Assembly (NCBI RefSeq): GCF_024172125.1
Contig: NZ_JAMZEA010000005.1
Coordinates: 372,001-436,000 of the forward strand
Source of the DNA: Actinomadura rupiterrae
Lineage (GTDB): Bacteria; Actinomycetota; Actinomycetes; Streptosporangiales; Streptosporangiaceae
DNA: 64,000 nucleotides
Direction: 5' to 3'
Shown here piece by piece: positions 31,536 to 40,641 of this stretch. Numbering within the stretch: the first letter of the stretch is position 1; the number at the start of each line of letters is the position of its first letter. Under the pieces are notes generated by a model that made no database searches, had not been told where the DNA came from, and worked only from the letters and a program-made list of their open reading frames with translations. Position numbers and translations under genes: made by a program.

Positions 31536-32438
31536 ATGACTACGGGCGATGGGGACGCCGGGGGTCGGTTGTTCCCCGAGGACCTCGACCGCGTCGATCC
31601 GGTGGCCGCGGTGATGCTGGCGGACGCGTGCCGGGCCATCACCGCCTACCCCGAGCTGCGGGTCGTGGGAGCGCTGTTCACGGCAGCCGAGCGGGTGGAG
31701 CGGGGCTGGCAGGTGGTGACCCCGTGCGACCCGGTGCCCGAGGGGGCGCGCGAGGTGCTCGCCGACCACCTCGGGGACCGGGCGGCCCTCGCCGCCGGCG
31801 CGGACGCGCGGGACCTGCTCGCCGCGGCCCGCGAGCTGCGGATCGGCGCGCGGGACGAGGTCCGCGCCGCCGGCCGGACGTTCCGGATCGTCCGGATCGA
31901 GCAGCTGGTGCGGTCCGGCCCGGACGGCCCCGAGCCGCCGCGGCCGAGCGACCTGGACCCGCGGCCGTCCGTCCGCCGGGTCGCGCCGCGCCCGTACGAG
32001 CTGCTGGACGACGGGCGGCTCCCGCCCGACATGGCCGCGTCCGAGCTGCTGTGCCAGCTGCTCGACGCGGCCGCGCACGCGGGGGCCGAACCCGCGTCCG
32101 AGGCGTTCCTCACCCCGCTGCCGATGAACCCGGCGTTCGCGGTGGCCGAGCGCGCGGGCGCCTCCTGGCGGCCGACCGGGCGGCTGCACGACAGCCCGCG
32201 CGCCGCCCGCGACTCGCTCGCGGTGTACTTCCGGCACGTCGTCCCCGCCGTGGAGGACCCGGCCGAGGACGAGCGGGCGGCCTACACGGCGGCGGCCGAC
32301 CTGATGGGCGACGGCACCCGCCGCAACGGCATCGAGGTGGCGGGGCGCCGGTTCCGGATCGTCCGCATCGAGCGGATCACCCTGATGGGCCCGGACGGCC
32401 CGGAGCCGCCCAGGCCCACCGACCTGGACGGCCTCTGA
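31536..32438 (+). CDS. DUF5954 protein with internal duplication
   Basis: About 300 aa from ATG at 31536 (starts at 31512-31527 possible). The same module closes both halves: RTFRIVRIEQLVRSGPDGPE... near residue 120 and RRFRIVRIERITLMGPDGPE... near the C-terminus, each followed by PPRPSDLD or PPRPTDLD. This matches the DUF5954 family, common in Streptomyces and of unknown function. Soluble, no signal peptide. Confidence 0.8.
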   Translation: MTTGDGDAGGRLFPEDLDRVDPVAAVMLADACRAITAYPELRVVGALFTAAERVERGWQVVTPCDPVPEGAREVLADHLGDRAALAAGADARDLLAAARELRIGARDEVRAAGRTFRIVRIEQLVRSGPDGPEPPRPSDLDPRPSVRRVAPRPYELLDDGRLPPDMAASELLCQLLDAAAHAGAEPASEAFLTPLPMNPAFAVAERAGASWRPTGRLHDSPRAARDSLAVYFRHVVPAVEDPAEDERAAYTAAADLMGDGTRRNGIEVAGRRFRIVRIERITLMGPDGPEPPRPTDLDGL

Positions 32439-32460
32439 CCTGCGCGGACTACCGGAGCGG

Positions 32461-33687
32461 TCAGGAGTCGCCGTAGACCGGGCGGTGCTCCTGGACGCTC
32501 TCGACGAGCTGCTCGGCGAGCTCCTCGACGTCGAGGCGCTTCTCGATCTGCCGGAGGTCGTCGATCTTGGCGCGGGTCTCGGCGCGGCGCGGGGCGAGCA
32601 TGGTGCAGCAGTCCTCGTCCGGCAGCTCGGAGATGGTCAGCGTCCGGATCTTGCGGGCCTGGTCCATGATCTCGGACTTGTCCATGCCGACCAGCGGGCG
32701 CAGGATCGGCAGCTCGACCGCGTCGTCCAGGGCGGTGATGTTGGCGAGGGTCTGGCTGGACACCTGGCCGAGCGCGTCCCCGGTGATCAGCGCGGCGCCG
32801 CGCATCCTGTGCGCGAGCAGCTCGCCCGTGCGCAGCATCAGCCGGCGCTGCGCGATCACCGCGAGCCGGTCCGCGCCGGACGTCTTGATCTGCTGCTGGG
32901 CCTTGCCGAACGGCACCACGAACAGCCGGGACCCGCCCTGGAACTTGTCCAGCTCGCGGACCAGCGCGTACGCCTTGTAGATCGACTCCGGGCCGGTGAA
33001 CGGCATGCCGGAGAAGTGCAGGTAGTCGACGCGCAGGCCGCGCCGCATCATCCGGTAGGCGGCGACCGGCGAGTCGATGCCGCCGGACATCAGCACCAGG
33101 GCGCGGCCGCTCATCCCGACGGGCAGGCCGCCCGCGCCGGGGACGCCGCCGGAGAACACGAACGCCTCGTCCCGGTCGATCTCGATGGAGACCGTGATGT
33201 CGGGGTTCTTGAGCTTGACCGGGTTGCCGTAGACGTCGTTGATCTTGCCGCCGACCTGGCGGTCCAACTCCGTGGAGGTCAGCGGGAAGCGCTTGTCGCG
33301 GCGCTTGGACCGCACCGCGAAGCTGCCCTCGCGCCCGGCCATCAGCTCCAGCGCGGCGCGCTCGACGCTCGCCACGTCCTTGCCGACCCGCCAGGCGCGG
33401 TGCACCCAGACGATGCCCATCACGTCGGAGATCCGCTGGACGATCCGGTCGACCAGCTCGACGTGGGCGTCCTTGGTGCGGACGATGAACACGCCGTGCC
33501 GGCGGATCACGTCCACCTTCGCGATCGGGCGGACGGCCGTGCGGACGTTGTCGGCGAGCCGCTTCTCGAACAGCTCCCGGTTCTTGCCCTTGAGGACGAC
33601 CTCGCCCAGCTTCAGCAGCGCGCACGGTTCACCGTCGACCGGCGCGTTCTCCCGGACGGCGACGGACGGCGCCTCAAGCGTGGACAT
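32461..33687 (-). CDS. thiI: tRNA 4-thiouridine synthase ThiI
   Basis: 408 aa from ATG at 33687 behind GGGAGGAAACCGC. N-terminal ferredoxin-like and THUMP domains (LLKLGEVVLKGKNRELFEKR, RSKRRDKRFPLTSTELDRQVG), then the PP-loop ALVLMSGGIDSPVAAYRM. Conserved DCCTMLAP near the C-terminus. There is no C-terminal rhodanese domain as in E. coli, so sulfur comes from another donor. It makes s4U8 in tRNA; a thiamine role is possible but the rhodanese part used for it in E. coli is missing. Confidence 0.93.
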   Translation of the reverse strand: MSTLEAPSVAVRENAPVDGEPCALLKLGEVVLKGKNRELFEKRLADNVRTAVRPIAKVDVIRRHGVFIVRTKDAHVELVDRIVQRISDVMGIVWVHRAWRVGKDVASVERAALELMAGREGSFAVRSKRRDKRFPLTSTELDRQVGGKINDVYGNPVKLKNPDITVSIEIDRDEAFVFSGGVPGAGGLPVGMSGRALVLMSGGIDSPVAAYRMMRRGLRVDYLHFSGMPFTGPESIYKAYALVRELDKFQGGSRLFVVPFGKAQQQIKTSGADRLAVIAQRRLMLRTGELLAHRMRGAALITGDALGQVSSQTLANITALDDAVELPILRPLVGMDKSEIMDQARKIRTLTISELPDEDCCTMLAPRRAETRAKIDDLRQIEKRLDVEELAEQLVESVQEHRPVYGDS

Positions 33688-33852
33688 GCGGTTTCCTCCC
33701 GGGGTGGACACGGCCTGGGCGGACGCCGGGAAGGGCGTCCGGCCTCGGACGACATGAGAAAGGGCCGAACTTCTAGTGTGGCCCACGAACGCCAACGCCG
33801 CGACCGGACATTCTCTTCCCGGGCGCTCCCCCCGGACGACGCCCCGGACGAC

Positions 33853-33939
33853 ACCCCGGACGCGCGGACGCCCCGGGCGGCACCCCGGACGCGCGGACGC
33901 CCCGGGCGGCGCCCCGGACGCGCGGACGCCCCGGGCCGC
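33853..33939. repeat. 29-bp tandem repeat, three copies
   Basis: A 29-bp unit (ACCCCGGACGCGCGGACGCC plus CCGGGCGGC) begins at 33853, 33882 and 33911; copies 1 and 2 are identical and copy 3 differs at two bases. It lies in the 300-bp gap between the phosphofructokinase stop and thiI start. I see no gene in that gap; a GCCCCGG/CCGGGGC hairpin next to the repeat may end the phosphofructokinase transcript. Confidence 0.85.
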
Positions 33940-33986
33940 AGGGGCTCCGGGGCATCCTTGAGGGTTCTCGAACGGTCCTGGCTTGA

Positions 33987-35012
<1,026 letters not shown>

Positions 35013-35122
35013 TCCCTCACCTTCCGACAGGCTCTCCGCTGGTCCCGACACGCTCAGCCTAGTGCGCGGGACGGCCGCGTCCCGGGATTCGATTGGTCTA
35101 GACCATAGCGTGTCAGAACGGC

Positions 35123-35812
35123 TCAGGACTCGCGATCGAGGCCCTTCTCGATCGCGTACCGGACGAGCTCGACGCGGTTGTGCAGCTGGAGCTTCCCGAG
35201 GGTGTTCTGGACGTGGTTCTGCACCGTCCGGTGCGAAAGGACGAGCCGCTCGGCGATCTGCTTGTAGGTGAGGCCCTTGGCGACCAGCCGCAGCACCTCG
35301 GTCTCGCGCTCGGTGAGCCGCGGCGTGCTGTCGTCCTCGTCCGGACGGGCCGGGGCCGCGGCCAGCCGCCGGTACTCGCCGAGCACCAGCCCGGCGAGGC
35401 CCGGCGTGAACACCGCGTCCCCGTTGCCGGCCGTCCGGACGGCCCCGAGGAACTCCTCGCGCGCGGCGGACTTCAGCAGGTAGCCGGTCGCGCCCGCCTT
35501 CACCGCCTCCAGGACGTCCTGCTGCTCGCCGCTCGCCGACAGCACCAGCACCCGGACGGGCGGGTCGGCCGCGACCAGCCCGCGCGTCACCTCGACGCCG
35601 CTGATGTCGGGCAGCTGGAGGTCGACCACGGCGACCTGGGGACGGGCGGCGGCCGCGACGCGCAGCGCGGTCCGGCCGTCCCCGGCGGTGGCGACCACCT
35701 CGTGGCCCGCCTCGGCCAGGTCGCGGGCCACGGCGTCGCGCCACATCGGATGGTCGTCCACCACCATCACGCGCAGGGATTCGGTGCTCTCCTCGCTCAC
35801 CCGAGACACCAT
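35123..35812 (-). CDS. macR: MacR-like NarL/LuxR response regulator
   Basis: 229 aa. Receiver domain: VMVVDDHPMWRDAV, phospho-Asp in VAVVDLQLPDISG, LVLSAS, GYLLKSAA. LuxR HTH at the C-terminus: LTERETEVLRLVAKGLTYKQIAERLVLS and VQNHVQNTLGKL. By position next to pfkA and by domain type it corresponds to MacR of the Streptomyces MacRS pair. Its kinase would be expected directly upstream, but the matching MacS gene is 20 kb away at 56042-57202. Confidence 0.88.
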   Translation of the reverse strand: MVSRVSEESTESLRVMVVDDHPMWRDAVARDLAEAGHEVVATAGDGRTALRVAAAARPQVAVVDLQLPDISGVEVTRGLVAADPPVRVLVLSASGEQQDVLEAVKAGATGYLLKSAAREEFLGAVRTAGNGDAVFTPGLAGLVLGEYRRLAAAPARPDEDDSTPRLTERETEVLRLVAKGLTYKQIAERLVLSHRTVQNHVQNTLGKLQLHNRVELVRYAIEKGLDRES

Positions 35813-35882
35813 ATGGGACGGACGGCACGAACCCTGCGAAAGCGTGAGGCTCCCGCCCGTCCCCGGCGCGAAACCCCCTTAC

Positions 35883-36680
35883 CTATTCGAACTGGAGCCG
35901 GCGGCCGTGCTCGATGGGCGCGAGCAGACCGGACATCCCGGCGGACTCGAACGCGGCGCGGACATCGTCGTGCCCCTCGGTGAAGTGCGTCCACGAGTCG
36001 ATGTGGACGGCGACGACGTGCCCGGGCCGCAGGATCCGGGTCGCCTCGACCATCTCCTCGGCGGACAGGGTGAGGTTCGCGTCCAGGCCCGGCGCGCGGG
36101 CCCGGCCGCCGAACAGCACCGCGACGTCGATGTCCGGGAACCGCTCGGCGATCTCCCGGACGTGGTCGAGGGACGCGTTGTCCCCGCTGACGTAGACGGT
36201 CGGCACGTCGCCCGGCCCTTCGATCACGAACCCGGTCACCGTGCCGGTGAAGGGCTCGCAGCCCGGCGGGCCGTGCCGCGCCGGGACGGCGGTCACGACC
36301 AGCCCGCCGCCGAGGTCGCGCCGCTGCCAGGCGGGCAGCACCGCCACGCCGATACGCTGCGCGGCTTCGGCCGTGCTCAGCGTCAGCGGGACGGCCGCCA
36401 CCAGCTCGCGCCCGCCCCGGTCGAAGTTGTCGGCGTGCTGGTCGTGGCTCAGCAGGACGGCGTCGACGCGTCCGATGTCGGCGGCCGACAGCGCGGGCCC
36501 GGCGGTCCTGGACAGGGTGAACGGGCCGTAGTCGTAGTCGCCGGGCGGGTCGAAGGTCGGGTCGACGAGGATCCGGAGGCCGCCCGTCTCCAGCAGGGTC
36601 GTCGGCCCGCCGACCACGGTCACGGCGAGGTCCAGGGGCGGCTCGCTCGCGGGCGCTCCGCTCGCGGGTGCTGCGTTCAC
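35883..36680 (-). CDS. Metallo-beta-lactamase-fold hydrolase
   Basis: 265 aa from GTG at 36680, which overlaps the stop of the upstream gene (GTGA). UlaG/YtnP-type fold: metal ligands in AVLLSHDQHADNFD (HxxHxD type), a later His in VPARHGPPG, Asp in VYVSGDNASLDHV and His in VVAVHIDSW. Last gene of the AidA operon. Such enzymes hydrolyse lactones or phosphodiesters; the substrate here is unknown, possibly a product of the other operon enzymes. Confidence 0.85.
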   Translation of the reverse strand: MNAAPASGAPASEPPLDLAVTVVGGPTTLLETGGLRILVDPTFDPPGDYDYGPFTLSRTAGPALSAADIGRVDAVLLSHDQHADNFDRGGRELVAAVPLTLSTAEAAQRIGVAVLPAWQRRDLGGGLVVTAVPARHGPPGCEPFTGTVTGFVIEGPGDVPTVYVSGDNASLDHVREIAERFPDIDVAVLFGGRARAPGLDANLTLSAEEMVEATRILRPGHVVAVHIDSWTHFTEGHDDVRAAFESAGMSGLLAPIEHGRRLQFE

Positions 36681-37843
36681 GGGTGCTTCGCCTCCACTCG
36701 GACCGGCACGCCGGCCGCGCACTGCACGGCCACCGCGTCGTCGATCAGCAGGTTGAAGATCGTCACGACCGTCCGGCGGTCCGCGTCCAGGCCGCGGGCC
36801 AGCCGCTCGGCCCGGTCCAGCACCCGGACCTCCTGCCGCAGGTCGCGCACCGGGATCCGGGCCCGCCGCTTGATCACCCCGACCAGCCGCGCGACCTCCC
36901 GGCGCTGCGCGATCAGCCGGACGAACTGCTCGTCGAGCAGCTTCAGCCGCTCCCGCAGCGCCGCCAGCCCGTCCTCCTCGGCGGACGCGGCGCTCCCCGC
37001 CGCGTCGTGCGGGGCGAGGGCCAGCATGGGCAGGACGGCGCTCAGCCCGGGGACGTCGTCCGGCGCGATGCCGCTGCCGGGCTCGGCGGGGTCCGCCAGT
37101 CCGACCAGCAGGCCGTCCAGCCCGAGCCCGGTCACCGCCCGGACGAGCGCGGGCAGCAGCGCCGCGTCCACCCGCGGGGACCGGAGGTCCAGCACGACCG
37201 GACGCCCCGTCGCGAGCCGCGCCTCCCAGGCCCGCGCGAGGTCGGCGGCGCGCACCGCGACCGCGATGTCGGACACCCCAGCCGCCGCCAGCCAGTCCGC
37301 CCCCTCCACCACCTCCCCCACCGGGTCCCACTCCCCCGCGGCCCCGCGCCGCGCCGCCGGCCCGTCGTCCGCCGCCGGGTCGCTTTCCGCCACTTCTTGC
37401 AGCGGTTCCGCGCCGTGGCCATCGGGGGCGCGGGGTGCCTCGTCGCCCGACGCGGGGCCGGACGACGGGGTTAACAGGACCGGCAGCCCGGTCGCGGCGA
37501 CGACCTTCGCCAGGTAGGGGCCGGGGGCGGTGAGGCGCAGCATGTCGGCCCAGCGTCCGGCGCGTTCGGCGGCCTGGGCGTCCGGGGCGTCGGCGATGGC
37601 GGGCAGGCCGGCCTCGCGGGCCGCGTAGGCGAGCATCGCGGCGCGTTCGCGGCCCTCTCCCACCGCTCCCGCGCTCGCCAGCAGCGCCGCGCTCGCCGCC
37701 GCGGCGTCCTGCGCGGCGCAGCGCACCGCGTCCGCCGGAACCTCCAGCGGGAGCGCCCCGGCGACCGCCGGAACCCCCGAACCGAAGACGGCCGCCCCCG
37801 CCTTCACCACCCGCACGTCCGGGACCACGCGCTGATCGGACAT
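36677..37843 (-). CDS. Degenerate DAHP-synthase-like domain fused to chorismate mutase
   Basis: 388 aa. The C-terminal 90 residues are an AroQ-type chorismate mutase-like helical domain: RERLKLLDEQFVRLIAQRRE, VARLVGVIKRRARIPVRDLRQ. The first 270 residues follow the plan of a DAHP/KDO8P synthase barrel (LPAIADAPDAQAAERAGRWA, YLAKVVAATGLPVLLTPSSG, RPVVLDLRS), but the GPCAVE, KPRTSP and HPHPE active-site motifs are gone. An acidic Ala/Pro insert splits it. It could have kept only the mutase-type activity or act as a binding protein. Overlaps the hydrolase by 4 nt. Confidence 0.65.
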   Translation of the reverse strand: MSDQRVVPDVRVVKAGAAVFGSGVPAVAGALPLEVPADAVRCAAQDAAAASAALLASAGAVGEGRERAAMLAYAAREAGLPAIADAPDAQAAERAGRWADMLRLTAPGPYLAKVVAATGLPVLLTPSSGPASGDEAPRAPDGHGAEPLQEVAESDPAADDGPAARRGAAGEWDPVGEVVEGADWLAAAGVSDIAVAVRAADLARAWEARLATGRPVVLDLRSPRVDAALLPALVRAVTGLGLDGLLVGLADPAEPGSGIAPDDVPGLSAVLPMLALAPHDAAGSAASAEEDGLAALRERLKLLDEQFVRLIAQRREVARLVGVIKRRARIPVRDLRQEVRVLDRAERLARGLDADRRTVVTIFNLLIDDAVAVQCAAGVPVRVEAKHP

Positions 37844-37920
37844 CGTTCCTCCTCATGTCGGGATGGGGAGGCGGCGTCCGCGACCAGGCCGTGGTCGCGG
37901 ACGCCGCGCAGGGGACGTGC

Positions 37921-38469
37921 TCAGACGGGCAGGACCCGCAGGGCCGGCTGCCGGGACGAGTTCAGGTAGAGCTTGTCCGTGCCGTGTTCCTTCTCCAGTT
38001 CCAGGACGAACCGGTAGTGGTAGACGCCCGGGCTCGCGGTGCTCATCACCGCGCCGGCCCAGTAGTAGTAGACGGCCGTGTACTGGTCGCGCATCCGGTC
38101 CGGACCGCCGTAGACCTTGAGCTCGGTCATGATCCGGCGCTCGGCGACGTCCTCCTCGTCGCCCTTCTCGATGTCCAGGAAGACCAGGTTGTTGATCTTG
38201 GGCATCGGCGGCCAGGTGCCGTCCGGGCGCTTGTGCATGTCGATCGGCCGGATGATCCAGTTGATCACCTGGCCCTGCTTGCAGACGGTCTCCAGCCGGT
38301 CGCTGCCCTGCCCGACCCCGCCGATGCTGTTGTCCATCATGAACAGGCAGCCGTCGAGCGAGTTGGTCGCGGCGGCGCGCTCCATGTCGACGAGCGTCAC
38401 CACGTTCAGCTGGACGGAGTTGAGCTGCCCGCGCCCGCCGAGGTCGGAGGCTCCGTAGTACTGGTTCAC
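37921..38469 (-). CDS. AidA/PixA-like inclusion-body protein 1
   Basis: 182 aa from GTG at 38469, overlapping the stop of paralogue 2 by 4 nt. Beta-rich: VQLNVVTLVDMERAAATNSL, GQVINWIIRPIDM, TAVYYYWAGAVMSTASPGVY and YRFVLELEKEHG. The order (N-terminal VD strand, central polar-aromatic strand, YW-A and Y-F strands) fits the AidA/PixA inclusion-body family (Pfam PF12306), as far as I can judge by eye. In Xenorhabdus PixA forms cytoplasmic crystalline inclusions. No signal peptide. Confidence 0.65.
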   Translation of the reverse strand: MNQYYGASDLGGRGQLNSVQLNVVTLVDMERAAATNSLDGCLFMMDNSIGGVGQGSDRLETVCKQGQVINWIIRPIDMHKRPDGTWPPMPKINNLVFLDIEKGDEEDVAERRIMTELKVYGGPDRMRDQYTAVYYYWAGAVMSTASPGVYHYRFVLELEKEHGTDKLYLNSSRQPALRVLPV

Positions 38470-38921
38470 CGGGTCCTCCCCTCGGGCGCGGCGCCGACCA
38501 GGGCCTGCGCGGCGACGCTGACCAGCGGCTTGTCCACCGTGCCGACCAGGAACGACAGCCGGTACTCGACCGGCTCGGCGAGGTCCCGCTTGACGGTGGC
38601 GGTCCAGAAGACGATGTCGGTGCCGGGGTAGACCTTGCGCTCGGGCTCGGCGACGTCCCCGGCGATGTCGATCCCGTCGAGCGCCACGAAGGTCTCGCAC
38701 TCCAGCGGGATCACGTTCCAGAGCAGGGTGTCGCCGCGCCGCACCCGGGTCTTCAGGGCGGGCGTCCCGAACCCGGCGGACCCGGCGGTCCGGTTGGTGT
38801 CGTAGAGGTACAGGTTCTGGTCCAGGTCGCCGGACGCCAGCACGGCGACCGGGTCGACCACGGCGGTGATCGTCACGGGCCGGGCGGCACGGGGGCGCTC
38901 CGGCTTGGGCCTAGGTGGCAT
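38466..38921 (-). CDS. AidA/PixA-like inclusion-body protein 2
   Basis: 151 aa, ATG behind GAGGAG. The shortest copy and nearest to the family: VTITAVVDPVAVLASGDLDQ, LYLYDTNRT, VRRGDTLLWNVIPLECETFV, TDIVFWTATVKRDLAEPVEY and RLSFLVGT. A basic Pro/Arg-rich N-terminus precedes it. The 169-bp gap upstream contains imperfect GGCGCGAGGCCGG repeats and no gene. Confidence 0.72.
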   Translation of the reverse strand: MPPRPKPERPRAARPVTITAVVDPVAVLASGDLDQNLYLYDTNRTAGSAGFGTPALKTRVRRGDTLLWNVIPLECETFVALDGIDIAGDVAEPERKVYPGTDIVFWTATVKRDLAEPVEYRLSFLVGTVDKPLVSVAAQALVGAAPEGRTR

Positions 38922-39090
38922 GACACTCCTCCGCTGCGAGGGTTGGGGAAGGGCGATCGGAATCGGATGGACGGCGCGAGGCCGGACGAACGGCGACGCG
39001 AGGCCGGACGGCGCGGGGGCCGGGCGGACGGCGCGGGGCCGAGCTGGCGGCGCGAGGCCGGGCGGCCGGCGGCGCGGGGCCGGGTGCGGG

Positions 39091-39903
39091 TCAGGGGGTG
39101 GGCGGGGCGGCGGGGATGGGGAGGGCGCCGAGGCCAGCGCCGGTGAAGGCGTTGCGCTTCGGGTCCTTGATGACGTGGATGCTGGACGCGGCGGTCAGGT
39201 CGACCGGCTCCCAGACCAGCTCGTCGTTGCGCTCGACCAGCTCGTGCAGCTGGAAGTGCATCGTGTAGGGGTAGGTGCCCGGGCGGCTGGTGTCCACGGT
39301 CGCCGCCCAGTACCAGCCGTCGTAGACCATGTCCGGCGAGCCGTACTGCGCCGGGTAGATGATCTTCTCGTCCACCGCGGTGCCGGTGATGTCGGTGATC
39401 ACCGGGGCGGGCGGGTTGTAGGCGGCCGCCGCGTCCGCGCCCGCGACGCGGCCGGTGACGTCCAGGACGCGTCCCGAGGCGAGGCTGCGGCTGCTCTTCG
39501 GACGGGCGGCGCGCCGTCCGACCAGCCGCTGGATGCCGGCCACGTCGGCGGTCGCTCCGGCGGGGGCCGTCCCGGCGGGCGCCGTCCCGGCGGTGCCGAG
39601 CGCGGCGAGGTTCGCCAGGGCCTCCTGGTCGGCGCGGCGCGCCTGCTCGACGTGGTAGTTGCGCGGCACGGTCGGCGGGATCGCGCCGAGCGCCGCGGGC
39701 AGCCAGTTGAGCACCTGCTCGGTCGCCTGCGAGCCGTCCAGGTAGTAGGTGCCGGGGACGATCGTGACCAGGTTCGCGCCGCCCTCCCCGGTCGAGCCGA
39801 GGAACCTCATGTTGTCGAACCAGTAGGCGTTGCCGTCGAGCGTCCGCTCCCGGAGGGCGTTGGCGACGTCGACGAGCACGATGATGCCGTGTTGCTGGGC
39901 CAT
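39091..39903 (-). CDS. AidA/PixA-like inclusion-body protein 3
   Basis: 270 aa, ATG. Begins GIIVLVDVANALRERTLDGN, then LVTIVPG and VLNWLPAALGAIPP; after a variable Ala/Gly insert of about 70 residues (TAGTAPAGTAPAG) it continues with DMVYDGWYWAATVDTSRPGT and YPYTMHFQLHEL. The insert splits the fold at about the same place as in paralogue 4. Starts 16 bp after paralogue 4. Confidence 0.65.
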   Translation of the reverse strand: MAQQHGIIVLVDVANALRERTLDGNAYWFDNMRFLGSTGEGGANLVTIVPGTYYLDGSQATEQVLNWLPAALGAIPPTVPRNYHVEQARRADQEALANLAALGTAGTAPAGTAPAGATADVAGIQRLVGRRAARPKSSRSLASGRVLDVTGRVAGADAAAAYNPPAPVITDITGTAVDEKIIYPAQYGSPDMVYDGWYWAATVDTSRPGTYPYTMHFQLHELVERNDELVWEPVDLTAASSIHVIKDPKRNAFTGAGLGALPIPAAPPTP

Positions 39904-39919
39904 GGTGCCGCCTTCCGGG

Positions 39920-40552
39920 TCAGCCGCGCACCAGCGCGGGCGAGTCGATGGACAGGACGCTCTGCGGGCCGTCGTGCAGCCTGAGCGACAGCCGGTACCG
40001 GTAGGGCACGCCCGGCGCCATGTACCAGGGGACGACGCCCTCCCAGATGAGCAGGTCGGGGTTCTCGATCCCGTTCGAGGCGGTGGCGAGCGGCGCGGCG
40101 GTCTGCCCGACCGCCACGGGCGCGGACAGCCCGTCGGTGGCGGTGACGGGCGGCGCCGTCGCGACGGCCGAGCCCTGCGCCGAGCCCTGCGCGGAGCCCT
40201 GGGCGGGGCTCTCGTAGGCGGGGGCGGCCGCGTACCCGGGGGGCTGCGCGTACGCGGCCGCGGCCTCCTGCCCGGACGGGCCGGACCCGCCGGACTGCCC
40301 CGCCGCGCCCGGGGCCCCGGGGCCGAGGAACTCGATGCTCTGGATCTCGACCGGCGTCTGGACGTCCACCGCGATGGGCGTCCACTGGACGACCTGTCCC
40401 GGCAGGACGGTGGTGACCAGGTCGGGGGTGCCGGGGTGGAGGCTGCCGGCGGCGCTGTCGTCGACGAGCGACAGGTTGCCGTTGTGCAGCGTCCGGTCCG
40501 ACAGCGCTCCTACGGCGTCCACCAGGACGATGATGCTGACCTTGGGTTTCAC
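39920..40552 (-). CDS. AidA/PixA-like inclusion-body protein 4
   Basis: 210 aa from GTG at 40552 behind GGGAGAGAGC. Start VSIIVLVDAVGALSDRTLHN is plainly related to paralogue 3, followed by LVTTVLPGQVVQWTPIAVDV. A Ser/Gly/Gln/Ala-rich insert with three copies of AQGS separates it from LLIWEGVVPWYMAPGVPYRY and RLSLRLHDG. The TPIAV stretch matches the ligand-strand region of the other copies. Confidence 0.65.
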   Translation of the reverse strand: MKPKVSIIVLVDAVGALSDRTLHNGNLSLVDDSAAGSLHPGTPDLVTTVLPGQVVQWTPIAVDVQTPVEIQSIEFLGPGAPGAAGQSGGSGPSGQEAAAAYAQPPGYAAAPAYESPAQGSAQGSAQGSAVATAPPVTATDGLSAPVAVGQTAAPLATASNGIENPDLLIWEGVVPWYMAPGVPYRYRLSLRLHDGPQSVLSIDSPALVRG

Positions 40553-40641
40553 GCTCTCTCCCTGCGTTCGGTGGCGGATGGGCGAAGGATCGGGGGCCTT
40601 GGGTCGGAGGCCTTGGGTCGGGTGCCTTCAGGTGCGTCGGG

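Noticed and set aside
33853..33939. CRISPR array
   Set aside because: The 29-bp units touch each other with no spacers and no cas genes are near.
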